Source of the DNA: an uncultured Lachnospiraceae bacterium
GTDB taxonomy: Bacteria; Bacillota; Clostridia; Lachnospirales; Lachnospiraceae
Direction: 5' to 3'
Assembly (NCBI GenBank): GCA_910579615.1
Contig: CAJTUA010000003.1
Location: 124,001-188,000, forward strand
Length of the DNA: 64,000 bases
Shown: positions 25,613 through 33,508 of the stretch, in pieces
Numbering within the stretch: the stretch's first letter is position 1
Layout: each line of letters starts with the position of its first letter
The notes under the pieces: model-generated
The model's database searches: none
What the model saw: the letters and a program-made list of their open reading frames with translations, nothing else
What the model was told of the DNA's origin: nothing
Position numbers and translations under genes: made by a program

Positions 25613-27100
25613 TTATTTTAATGTCCTGGAGGTATGAAAACCTAATGTGCGGACTGCATTTGCCGGATAGTTCCGTGAACCGATGATTTCAACGGTATAT
25701 TCGTATTCAATCAAAGAGGAGGAATTTGACTTTAAACCGGTCAAATACGCGGTTAAATGTAATTCGGAACTCTCCTTATAAAGCTGTGCCGGGAGTACAG
25801 CAGCAATGGCTTTTCTATACAATGAATCCTCGTTTTTGAATATAAATTTCAGGTTATTGAAATTCCAGTCTAATAATACATCTAAACCGGTTGCAAAAAT
25901 ATCCGTCGCGGTTATTGCAGTACCTACTTCTGAACATAGTACTCCAAGGATGCTTTTGAGGACAGAGTTGGTAAGCGTAGATAGTTGTGTGGAACCGCTT
26001 CCCCCTTCCTTCTTTTGAAATTGGGCTTCCTTGAAGTAGCCTTTTGTGCCATCGCCAACGATTCTAACAGCAATTCCGGGATTTTGCGTAATAACATATG
26101 TCGAATTGCTATCACAGACCGTTATGTCTGATTCCTTTAAGGCGGCGCCTGGTACTTTTGAGATGAAATAATTGTATTGTCTTTTGATTTCGAAAGTTAT
26201 ATCCCTGTTTCCGCCGCTAGAACCGGATAATCCAGGCTTAACTTCGTGTATTGCAATCATAAATATATATAAGCCATCAACTTTTTTTGCATCGCAAATG
26301 GAAAAACTTGTTACCCAACCATCAACATCCTCCACTATAGCCTTATGAAGCCCTTCCTTTTCTTCTTCTATGAAGGGAAGTAGTCCGTAATGTTCCAGAT
26401 TCTTAATTTTATCATTTTCAGCTTCGTCTGCGACGTTGCTAGCATTAGAATCCCTATATATTGTTATGGTGTCTATTTGTCCGATTTGCATTCGGTTTTC
26501 TTTTATGTATATTGTTGGCCAATCTCCTGCTAATAATAGTTTTTCATACATCGGATTATCGAAATCGATAGCAACAATGCTGTTTAAAGTTTCGGCGGCT
26601 TTTGAAGAAGTCTTTTCATCAAGTAGAGTTTTTATAATATATATTTCTTTTGTATCATCCCAACGAACTACGCAAGTTAACATCATCTTTCCGTCAAAGT
26701 AAACTTCGTCTGGATTATGTTGATCATAAGTGATTAGCTGCCCGTTTGAAAGGGCACAAAATAGAATTGGGCTGGATGATTTGACGGTATCCATAACAAG
26801 AGCATTTGAGTATAAGGCAGCGCCTTGCAGCTTATACAAATTTCCCTCTGCATAAACCTCTTTTCCTTCAAAGGACAATTTGAAGGATAATTTATTAGTA
26901 TCAATATATGATTCTAGTGTGTGAATTTTTGTGATTGTAGAAATCTCATATTCCCCGTCTTTAAAGAAATTTTCGTAATCTATGATGTCCGCTACTGTGT
27001 CTTCTGCATTTACGTTTAGATTGCTAATTAAGGAAATAAATATGGTGGCAATTAAGAAGAAAGAAAAACATTTTTTTTGCGTGTTTTTAAATCTGTTCAT
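25613..27100 (-). CDS. Large secreted protein, unknown family
   Basis: A 495-residue protein with a signal peptide (FSFFLIATIFISLISNLNVNAED, cleavage probably after NA at about 31). The mature part is mostly beta with one notably hydrophobic helical stretch in the last third (LTNSVLKSILGVLCSEVGTAITATDIFATGLDVLL, about 385-420), as seen in proteins that contact or enter membranes. Only a poor ribosome site is present; a small CACTGT/ACAGTG hairpin stands just before the start. It is the first gene of a four-gene unit and is divergent from the small peptide gene at 27476. I cannot name a function. Confidence 0.7.
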   Translation of the reverse strand: MNRFKNTQKKCFSFFLIATIFISLISNLNVNAEDTVADIIDYENFFKDGEYEISTITKIHTLESYIDTNKLSFKLSFEGKEVYAEGNLYKLQGAALYSNALVMDTVKSSSPILFCALSNGQLITYDQHNPDEVYFDGKMMLTCVVRWDDTKEIYIIKTLLDEKTSSKAAETLNSIVAIDFDNPMYEKLLLAGDWPTIYIKENRMQIGQIDTITIYRDSNASNVADEAENDKIKNLEHYGLLPFIEEEKEGLHKAIVEDVDGWVTSFSICDAKKVDGLYIFMIAIHEVKPGLSGSSGGNRDITFEIKRQYNYFISKVPGAALKESDITVCDSNSTYVITQNPGIAVRIVGDGTKGYFKEAQFQKKEGGSGSTQLSTLTNSVLKSILGVLCSEVGTAITATDIFATGLDVLLDWNFNNLKFIFKNEDSLYRKAIAAVLPAQLYKESSELHLTAYLTGLKSNSSSLIEYEYTVEIIGSRNYPANAVRTLGFHTSRTLK

Positions 27101-27280
27101 ACTTGATTGGCTACACTGTATCCCAACAGTGTTTTTCCTTTCCTGTGCAAAACATTATTTGGTATGGGGCGCCAGAACACATCGAAGCATTGCAATCGCA
27201 TCTGCGAATGGCCAATTCGCATACCCAGGATTCCGTGTGTTCTGTAGCTGTAAACTATTATAAACCTCTGACAATTTTTT

Positions 27281-27378
27281 TGCAAACAAAAATAGGTCCT
27301 TACTTTCGACACCGGAAAGCCAGTATTTAAGCGGCTTCCCGGAAATGGTGTTTCAAAAAAATGGGGACCTGTTTTTGC
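27281..27378. promoter_or_regulatory. Long imperfect palindrome upstream of the peptide gene
   Basis: The outer arms 27281-27299 and 27365-27378 (AGGTCC/GGACCT flanked by A- and T-rich runs) enclose further pairs: ACACC (27309-27313) with GGTGT, and GGAAAGCC with GGCTTCC. The right arm abuts the TTGACA of the peptide promoter. This fills most of the 375-bp gap 27101-27475. It could be an operator, an attenuator or a small mobile repeat. Confidence 0.5.
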
Positions 27379-27408
27379 TTGACAGGAAGACCTCTTTGGA
27401 TGTATGGT
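27379..27408 (+). promoter_or_regulatory. Probable promoter of the peptide gene
   Basis: TTGACA (27379-27384), 18 bases, TATGGT (27403-27408). The perfect -35 with a weak -10 suggests activator dependence. Confidence 0.5.
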
Positions 27409-27475
27409 AAATATATGAGGGCAGATTTGCCTTGCCCTGGATATTTTATAAAACCAATCAAGGAGGAAGAACCAG

Positions 27476-27646
27476 ATGAAAAAAGTGCGATTCATGAAAA
27501 AATTGATTGGGGGCTGTATTGCTGCGATGATTTTGGCGACTGCCACGGGGAATCAACAGGGAGAGGAATGCTCAGTATGTGGTGATGATGATTTTGGCGA
27601 TGGCGTTGATGATGTTCCAGAACGACCAGTAACCCCGCTGAGTTAA
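27476..27646 (+). CDS. Small secreted peptide, possible signalling pheromone precursor
   Basis: A 56-residue frame with an excellent ribosome site (AAGGAGGA, 8 bases before ATG). The N-terminus is basic (MKKVRFMKKL) and is followed by a hydrophobic core (IGGCIAAMILATATG) with a plausible AxA cleavage site. The mature part of about 33 residues is acidic, with a CSVC pair, DDDFGDGVDD, and a Pro-rich end. It faces the TPR regulator gene at 27805-29664 across a shared terminator. Short exported peptides next to TPR-HTH regulators are the pattern of RRNPP quorum-sensing pairs. That link is inference from context and peptide features only. Confidence 0.7.
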   Translation: MKKVRFMKKLIGGCIAAMILATATGNQQGEECSVCGDDDFGDGVDDVPERPVTPLS

Positions 27647-27708
27647 TTTAATATTATTTTGTCAGGCAGAAAATACATGAAAATAATTTGAAGATATTAA
27701 AAATTTCC

Positions 27709-27758
27709 ATATAAAGGTAGTGCCGGAAACTTGTCTGCGGTACTACCTTTATATTAAA
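27709..27758. terminator. Bidirectional terminator between peptide and regulator genes
   Basis: ATATAAAGGTAGTGCC (27709-27724) pairs with GGTACTACCTTTATAT (27739-27754), 15 of 16 Watson-Crick plus one G-U. Confidence 0.8.
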
Positions 27759-27804
27759 GAAGAAACTTTATTGTTGTTAATTCCAGAATTTGGCATCTTT
27801 TGCA

Positions 27805-29664
27805 TCATAGCAAATCGCCTAAAATTAATGCTTTGTTTCCATATAAACTATCAAGCCGATTTTCGATGCGCTTTGTAATGATATCATTCAAAGCATACCA
27901 CTTGCTGATAGCATATGCATACCGAATCCAACGACAAGCCTTGTCATCTCCCGATGGAAACGGCAGTCCCTGCGCCTTCCGTTTGTCCATTTCTAACCAA
28001 AAACGTTCGAGATAAATATTTTGCAGACGAAAATCATCCTGCAAATAATGAATCTGTTTTAGTGCATCCTCAAGGATTTGTTCCGCCTCGCAAAATTTCT
28101 TCTGAAGCCTGAAAAACCGTGCAAGACAGCGCGCAAGCGCCATATAGTATTCTGGAAAAATGCATGCCAGAATTTCATTGTTATGAAATTTTTGGTATTG
28201 CGCACGCAGCATATCTTCAAGACCGAGCCTGTCCCTGGAATCCATATTCCATATCAAATCAACAAAGATATCCCGCTCGTATCTTGTCAGGCTGCACTGC
28301 CCGCTTGCTGCATCACATTTTGGCAAGGTTCTTTTCAGCATTTGCAAGAGGGCATCATGGAAGTTGTCCTTTGAGAGTATTTGTTTCTTGTAACGCAGAT
28401 GGATATCCCAATAGTCCCTGAATTCCTGGTTTGTCAAATCTTCCTTATTCCCTGCCCCTATGACGATTTTTTTGTATATTTCTTCTGCTTGCGTATATCT
28501 GTCATTGTAATTGTGGTTGATTAAATCTGCGCATGCTGAGTAAAAGCTGTAGCTTCTGGTATTAAGCGTTCCGCTATACTTTTGTGTGGTCAGGCCAAAT
28601 ACATCGAAAAATTTCTTCTTTGTCCTATATTGCGGCATACGTTGGCAGCTTTCTGTCGCCCGCAAAGTGCGCATATCGCAGTCCGCAAGAGTTGCCATCT
28701 CCTCCTCATTTAAACTGAGTGCAATCCGGCGCTCACGGAAGATATTGTTGACACAGAATATGTTTCGTTCCGGGTAATCGGGGTAAATATTCTCAAAGCT
28801 TCCGGCACCGTTTTCCATAAGCTCCTGTTGGAGTGTTCGCAGGAGGGCGGTTTCCCGCACTGCCGCTCCGTTCATTTTTTGCAGTATCTGAATCCGCAAT
28901 TCCAATACCCGGATAAAGAGTGCCTCGAAGCCCTGGCATTTGCATAACATATCCATACCCTCATCCAGTTTTTCAAGTGCCTGTGCATATTGCCCGGATT
29001 CTACAAGATGCAGGGCATAATGGTAATATAGCGGTGGCAGAAGCCTTGAATTGTCTGCCATATCGCGCGGAGTACCGTCCGGTGCTGTCTGTGTCAGATA
29101 TTTCTCCAGTACAGGATACCAGGAGGCGGCTTTTGATGGCTCTTTTTCTTCTAACAGGAAAACATAGCGCTCCAGTAACAGCAGTTCCAATTGGCTGAAA
29201 AGATGCTTTTCTGCAATTTTAGGTGACAATGTCTGTACTTGGATTGTTTGGCGGATGCCTTTGCGCAAATTTTTCATCTGTTTGTCATATGGCACATTTC
29301 TCCGGCGGTAGATTTCGGCGTATTGCAGGCAGAGAAACTGAATGTGGAGCGGATTGCTTCCTGCTTTTGTCTTCCTGTAATTATGTATTGCATCTTCTGC
29401 TTCTTTCAATTTTCCGCGCCGAATAAGCAATTGTATATGGATGCGAGCCATCGCAGCTTCGAACTCGTCATGTTCCAGATAAATATCAAATTTTTCGACC
29501 GATTTGCCAATCCTCTGCCAGAGCGCGTCGCCGAGGAGCTTTTCGGGTTTTTCGATGCTGATTCCGTATTTTTTGAGCATATCAGGGTTGCACAGACCTT
29601 TTGTCAAAATTTCGGGGTCAATGTAGTAGGTCAAGCATAAATCTTTCAGTAATAATCCTAACAT
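27805..29664 (-). CDS. TPR-containing transcriptional regulator with two HTH-like segments
   Basis: A 619-residue cytoplasmic protein. Residues about 1-55 (LLKDLCLTYYIDPEILTKGLCNPDMLKKYGISIEKPEKLLGDALWQRIGKS) follow the spacing of the XRE-type HTH start of large Lachnospiraceae TPR regulators, though weathered. Helical repeats follow, for example FEAAMARIHIQLLIRRGKLKEAEDAIHNY and LHLVESGQYAQALEKLDEGMDML. A second XRE-like segment (IFRERRIALSLNEEEMATLADCDMRTLRATE, about 302-332) lies mid-protein, with more helical repeats to the end. This order fits peptide-sensing RRNPP-type regulators. GGAGG precedes the ATG, and a strong promoter is upstream. The peptide gene at 27476 is the obvious candidate ligand. 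Confidence 0.78.
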   Translation of the reverse strand: MLGLLLKDLCLTYYIDPEILTKGLCNPDMLKKYGISIEKPEKLLGDALWQRIGKSVEKFDIYLEHDEFEAAMARIHIQLLIRRGKLKEAEDAIHNYRKTKAGSNPLHIQFLCLQYAEIYRRRNVPYDKQMKNLRKGIRQTIQVQTLSPKIAEKHLFSQLELLLLERYVFLLEEKEPSKAASWYPVLEKYLTQTAPDGTPRDMADNSRLLPPLYYHYALHLVESGQYAQALEKLDEGMDMLCKCQGFEALFIRVLELRIQILQKMNGAAVRETALLRTLQQELMENGAGSFENIYPDYPERNIFCVNNIFRERRIALSLNEEEMATLADCDMRTLRATESCQRMPQYRTKKKFFDVFGLTTQKYSGTLNTRSYSFYSACADLINHNYNDRYTQAEEIYKKIVIGAGNKEDLTNQEFRDYWDIHLRYKKQILSKDNFHDALLQMLKRTLPKCDAASGQCSLTRYERDIFVDLIWNMDSRDRLGLEDMLRAQYQKFHNNEILACIFPEYYMALARCLARFFRLQKKFCEAEQILEDALKQIHYLQDDFRLQNIYLERFWLEMDKRKAQGLPFPSGDDKACRWIRYAYAISKWYALNDIITKRIENRLDSLYGNKALILGDLL

Positions 29665-29703
29665 ATGTTTTCCTCCGTGTGTATAATGCTGTTCTTAATA
29701 GAC

Positions 29704-29733
29704 ATTATATCATGAAACAACTTATACTGTCAA
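29704..29733 (-). promoter_or_regulatory. Promoter of the TPR regulator
   Basis: Minus strand TTGACA (29733-29728), 18 bases, TATAAT (29709-29704). It is part of copy 2 of the 55-bp repeat. Confidence 0.75.
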
Positions 29734-29762
29734 ATAATGTCGGACATAATTTTCTTTAAACA
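29704..29762. repeat. About 55-bp repeat, copy 2
   Basis: Matches 18897-18953 at most positions (see that entry). Here it separates the regulator gene from an AAA-like gene; in copy 1 it separates an exported-protein gene from the last scrap of an AAA-like gene. Confidence 0.7.
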
Positions 29763-29918
29763 GTGCACTTTACTTCACCTTCTGTTTGCAAAAAATGCCG
29801 CAACACAGAGCTCACAAATCGCCTTTGGCTCAAAGAAAGAGATTGCAAAACCCCATGAACCAATATATAATATGTATAACAGAAAGTGTTCCGGTATCAG
29901 AAAAGGAGAAATTATCTT

Positions 29919-31245
29919 ATGGCAAGGACAGTCGCGATTGGCAGGCAGGACTTCGGGGAAATTATCGCGTATCATCAGGAATGATTTCCGGGGAACGGAT
30001 TTGAAGAATTCCTTACGCAAATTATGCGATTTTATGCAGCGGTATTACGGCAGGAAAACAATTATTTTGTTGGATGAATACGATACGCCAATGCAGGAAG
30101 CTTATGTATATGGATATTGGGATAGGCTTGTTTCATTTCTCGGGGGATTGTTTCACTCTGCTTTTAAGACAAACCCTTACCTTGAAAGGGCGGTTATGAC
30201 GGGGATTACAAGGGTCAGCAAAGAGTCGATTTTCTCGGATTTGAATCATCTGGCTGTGATAACGGTGACTTCGGAGCAGTATGAAGATTCTTTTGGGTTT
30301 ACGCAGGAAGAAGTTTCTGCGGCTTTGTCGGAGTTTGGGTTGTCGGATAAGGAGGGGGAAGTAAAAGAATGGTATGATGGCTTTACGTTTGGGAATCGGA
30401 AGGATATTTATAATCCGTGGTCAATTACCAATTTCTTAAAAATAAAGAAGCTTGGCGCATACTGGGTCAATACAAGCAGCAACAGCCTTGTGAATAAATT
30501 GATTCGCGAGGGCGATAGAAATGTAAAATTTGCGATAGAGGATTTGATAAAGGGAGGCACGCTCCACACGGGGATTGAGGAGCAGATTGTGTTTAACCAA
30601 TTAAGTTATGAGGGGAGTGCTATCTGGAGTTTGCTGCTTGCGAGCGGGTATTTGAAGGTGGAAAACTATACGATGCCCCCGGAGACGGAAGACGAGGAAT
30701 ATGATTTAAAGATTACGAACAACGAAGTGAAGCGGATGTTCAAACAGATGATTCGGGGATGGTTCAAAACGCCGGATACGGCCTACAATGATTTTGTCAA
30801 GGCGCTCCTTTCGGATGATAAAAAGGCGATGAACCACTATATGAACAAGGTGGCGCTTGCGACGTTTTCTAGTTTCGATTCAGGGAAAAAGCCTTCGAAA
30901 GCCGCGGAGCCGGAGCGTTTTTACCATGGCTTTGTGCTGGGGCTGATGGTGGATTTGGCAGACCGCTATGTGATTACCTCAAACCGGGAGAGCGGGTTTG
31001 GGCGTTACGATGTGATGCTGAAACCGAAAAATATTGCGCAGGATGCAGTGCTCCCGGCGATTATCATGGAGTTTAAGGTGCATGACCCAGAGGACGAGAA
31101 AACCCTGCGGGATACGGTGGATGCTGCACTGAACCAGATTGAGGAAAAATGTTATGCCGCGGCGCTTGAGGCGGAGGGAATCCCGGCGGAAAGAATTCGG
31201 AAATATGGGTTTGCGTTTGAAGGGAAAAAGGTTTTGGTTGGGTGA
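29919..31245 (+). pseudogene. AAA-ATPase-like / DUF1703 family gene with P-loop deleted
   Basis: The true start (ATG 29919, AAGGAG 9 bases before) reads ARTVAIGRQDFGEII and then stops at 29982. After that, in another frame, the rest of the family is well kept: a Walker B-like IILLDEYDTPMQEAYVYGYW, FKTNPYLERAVMTGITRVSKESIFSDL, EWYDGFTFGNRKDIYNPWSI, and the C-terminal nuclease-like domain RESGFGRYDVMLKPKN..IIMEFKVHDPEDEKTL. The stretch of about 120 residues that should hold the P-loop (RPRRFGKT) is absent, so ATP binding must be lost. A frame open from 29737 to 31245 could still give a truncated protein. These genes are common and often duplicated in Lachnospiraceae; their role is unknown. Confidence 0.85.
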
Positions 31246-31389
31246 GATGGCGTTGGGTGCGAATGTGCCAATATGCAATCAACCAAAGCCTGCCGTGTGT
31301 TGGCATTGGCCTTTTTGAATAGGAGTATGAAGCATATTTTGGGAACAAAACATGAAACGGAAGGTGTTATGATGAATGGGGGAAATCAT

Positions 31390-32496
31390 ATGGATAACAC
31401 AGATTGGCAGACGGATTTGGAAGCCTATATTCGGCAGGGCGAGCCGGACAAGGCCGAAAGGACGAATGTCTGGAGAACGGCAATCGGGCTTCAGGATGTG
31501 GATGGGCTTAAAACGTCGGATTATCTTTTGGAAACGGCAAGGGCTCATATTGAGGGCGAAATAAGCATTTTGGATGCGGACAGGCGGATACAGGGTTATT
31601 ATGAAGAACGTGCCTGCAGGGATGAGATGGAGACGGACGCGAGGGAAGCAGATATTGTTTCGGTTCGAATCGCTAAGATTTTGGGTGAAAAGACATTTCA
31701 ATTTTCGCCTGCCGAATTAAAAAACATTCACAAAAAATTATTTGCCGGAGTATTTGAGCATGCCGGTTTTTTCCGGCCGTACAATATAACAAAAAAAGAG
31801 TGGGTGCTAAAAGGGGATACGGTTGTGTATGCCTCTTTTGACAGCATCAAGGATACTTTGGATTATGATTTTGAACAGGAAAAAAATTATTCCTATGAAG
31901 GCAGGGCAATCGAAGAAGCCGTCGCGCACATTGCTAAATTTACGTCCGGAATATGGCAGATTCACCCGTTTTGCGAGGGAAACACGAGAACTACGGCAGT
32001 TTTTGTTATTAAGTACCTGAAAACGTTTGGCTTTCAAATCAACAATGATACTTTCGCGGCACATTCATGGTACTTTCGAAATGCACTTGTCCGGGCAAAC
32101 TATAATAATTGGGAAAATGATATTCATGAAACAACAAAGTACCTGAAAATGTTTTTTGAGAACCTTTTGTTGGATAAGCATCATGAACTGAAAAACAGAT
32201 ATATGCATATCGATTACCAGAGTGCAGACCATGATTTGGCTCAGGATTCAACTCAAAGTGCAACTCAAAGTGCAACGGATGCGGATTCAAAGTGCAAAAA
32301 TTGCACTTTGGAGGAGCTGGCAATTTTGGCGGAATTAAAAAGGAACCCATCCATAACACAGAAAGAACTGGCGTTAAGGATGGGAAAATCCGAGAGGACA
32401 ATAAAGAACAGGACAGTAGAGCTGCAAAAGAAAGGATATCTGAAAAGGGAAAATGGAAAGCGGAACGGGAAATGGGAAGTCCTGCGAAAGATGTAA
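31390..32496 (+). CDS. Fic family protein with C-terminal winged helix
   Basis: A 368-residue protein. The Fic core holds HPFCEGNTRTT (about 204-214), matching HPFx[D/E]GNGR apart from one Gly-to-Thr change, so the catalytic His is kept. Fic enzymes usually transfer AMP from ATP to a target hydroxyl. An N-terminal helix ARAHIEGEIS (about 60-69) corresponds to the position of the inhibitory helix, but the usual Ser/Thr is Ala. After residue 290 a Gln/Thr/Ser-rich linker leads to a winged helix (LEELAILAELKRNPSITQKELALRMGKSERTIKNRTVELQKKGYL). ATG 31390 was chosen for GGGGGAA 6 bases upstream. The target is unknown. Confidence 0.88.
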   Translation: MDNTDWQTDLEAYIRQGEPDKAERTNVWRTAIGLQDVDGLKTSDYLLETARAHIEGEISILDADRRIQGYYEERACRDEMETDAREADIVSVRIAKILGEKTFQFSPAELKNIHKKLFAGVFEHAGFFRPYNITKKEWVLKGDTVVYASFDSIKDTLDYDFEQEKNYSYEGRAIEEAVAHIAKFTSGIWQIHPFCEGNTRTTAVFVIKYLKTFGFQINNDTFAAHSWYFRNALVRANYNNWENDIHETTKYLKMFFENLLLDKHHELKNRYMHIDYQSADHDLAQDSTQSATQSATDADSKCKNCTLEELAILAELKRNPSITQKELALRMGKSERTIKNRTVELQKKGYLKRENGKRNGKWEVLRKM

Positions 32497-32546
32497 TAAG
32501 GCTCGGAAAAACGTGGGCTTATTTCGCCGACGGCACCCCTTGCCCG

Positions 32547-32933
32547 TTAAATACCAAGCCACCAACATACCCCGTACTTATCAATAACCGTGGCGCAGTA
32601 CCTGTTCCACGGCAGCTCATGAATTGCTTCGATAACAACGCCGCCATCACTTAGCACATCAAATGCGTTCTGGACGGCATCCGTACTTCCCAATTCAAAC
32701 GCGTTGAAAGTCATTGTCTGCCATTTCATCCGGTGAATCACGCTGACATCATACGGTTCCGAAGCCTCTGCCACGGCAAGGATTCCATCGCCGTTGACTG
32801 ACAACTCACAATGTTCATAGGCGGTTTGGGCGTGGTTCTTGATTTCGAAGGTTACCTTTGCCCCGAAAGCTTTGCAATATGTTTCAACCGCCTCAATACT
32901 GTTCATGACATACACTTGTGTATAACATTTCAT
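32547..32933 (-). CDS. VOC family protein (glyoxalase/PhnB-like)
   Basis: A 128-residue single-domain protein of the vicinal-oxygen-chelate fold: TQVYVMNSIEAVETYCKAFGAKVTFE at the start, then HCELSVNGDGILAVAEA, and a C-terminal WNRYCATVIDKYGVCWWLGI strand. The PhnB subgroup has this length and the YGVxW ending. Metal ligands are not complete, so it may not be a glyoxalase. GGAGGAG lies upstream. It begins 20 bp after the end of a decayed WYL regulator on the same strand, with which it was once probably co-transcribed. Confidence 0.85.
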   Translation of the reverse strand: MKCYTQVYVMNSIEAVETYCKAFGAKVTFEIKNHAQTAYEHCELSVNGDGILAVAEASEPYDVSVIHRMKWQTMTFNAFELGSTDAVQNAFDVLSDGGVVIEAIHELPWNRYCATVIDKYGVCWWLGI

Positions 32934-32953
32934 AGTCCAATCTCCTCCAATAT

Positions 32954-33118
32954 TTAATTTCCTAATTCTGTTGTATTTTTTCCATCCGTAAGAACAAGCT
33001 CTGTCATGCGTGTGAAATGGAACGTCCTGTAATCCTCACGCTGCGTACAATATCCCCATACATACCAACTTGACCATTGAAACACCAAATAATATAGTGC
33101 AACCATACGCCGGCTTTC
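32954..33118 (-). pseudogene. C-terminal remnant of a YafY-like WYL-domain regulator
   Basis: Fifty-four codons reading MVALYYLVFQWSSWYVWGYC and QREDYRTFHFTRMTELVL, typical of the WYL domain of DeoR/YafY-like regulators, ending at TAA. The N-terminal HTH and most of the WYL domain are missing upstream (33119-33222 shows nothing recognisable). Confidence 0.75.
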
Positions 33119-33222
33119 GTTGGTCGATTTTCGTTGTTCCCCTTCTTCCGCGGATTAGGTGATAAAGAATAATATACGAGAGCTGCGCTTGCAATTATAG
33201 CATATGATATATATTTTGCCAA

Positions 33223-33262
33223 GAGAGAGGCTGCATCTCCCCAGCGTTACAGCCCCCTCTTT
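33223..33262. terminator. Terminator-like hairpin before the SWIM operon
   Basis: GAGAGGCTG at about 33225-33233 pairs with CAGCCCCCTC at about 33250-33259, followed by TTTT. Confidence 0.5.
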
Positions 33263-33346
33263 TATCGTTATCGAAGCAAAACCCATATACTTTCTTACCG
33301 GGCACTGCCACCCGCTAAAATCATGGACAAAATTCTTAAAGCCATC

Positions 33347-33375
33347 TTGAAATTGTCACGTTTCAAGAGTATACT
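33347..33375 (+). promoter_or_regulatory. Promoter of the SWIM-MoxR operon
   Basis: TTGAAA (33347-33352), 17 bases, TATACT (33370-33375), leaving a leader of about 127 nt. Confidence 0.7.
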
Positions 33376-33508
33376 GGAAATATCAGAAAAATGGTTGCAA
33401 GAGGAGCCTCAGTATGGCCGGAAGCTTCGTGGAAACAGTATCGCAGGCATACCTGTGATATTGCGCAAGTATAAAAACAAATGTTCTCAGAACAGAATGG
33501 GAGGTATT

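Noticed and set aside
29737..31245. A full-length 502-codon frame starting at 29737
   Set aside because: Its first 80 codons run through the repeat and the ribosome site of the true start at 29919 and match no family; the family start is in another frame, so the gene was called broken.
18960..31245. An integrated prophage or conjugative element
   Set aside because: No integrase, capsid, relaxase, transposase or attachment repeats were seen despite the accessory character of the region.
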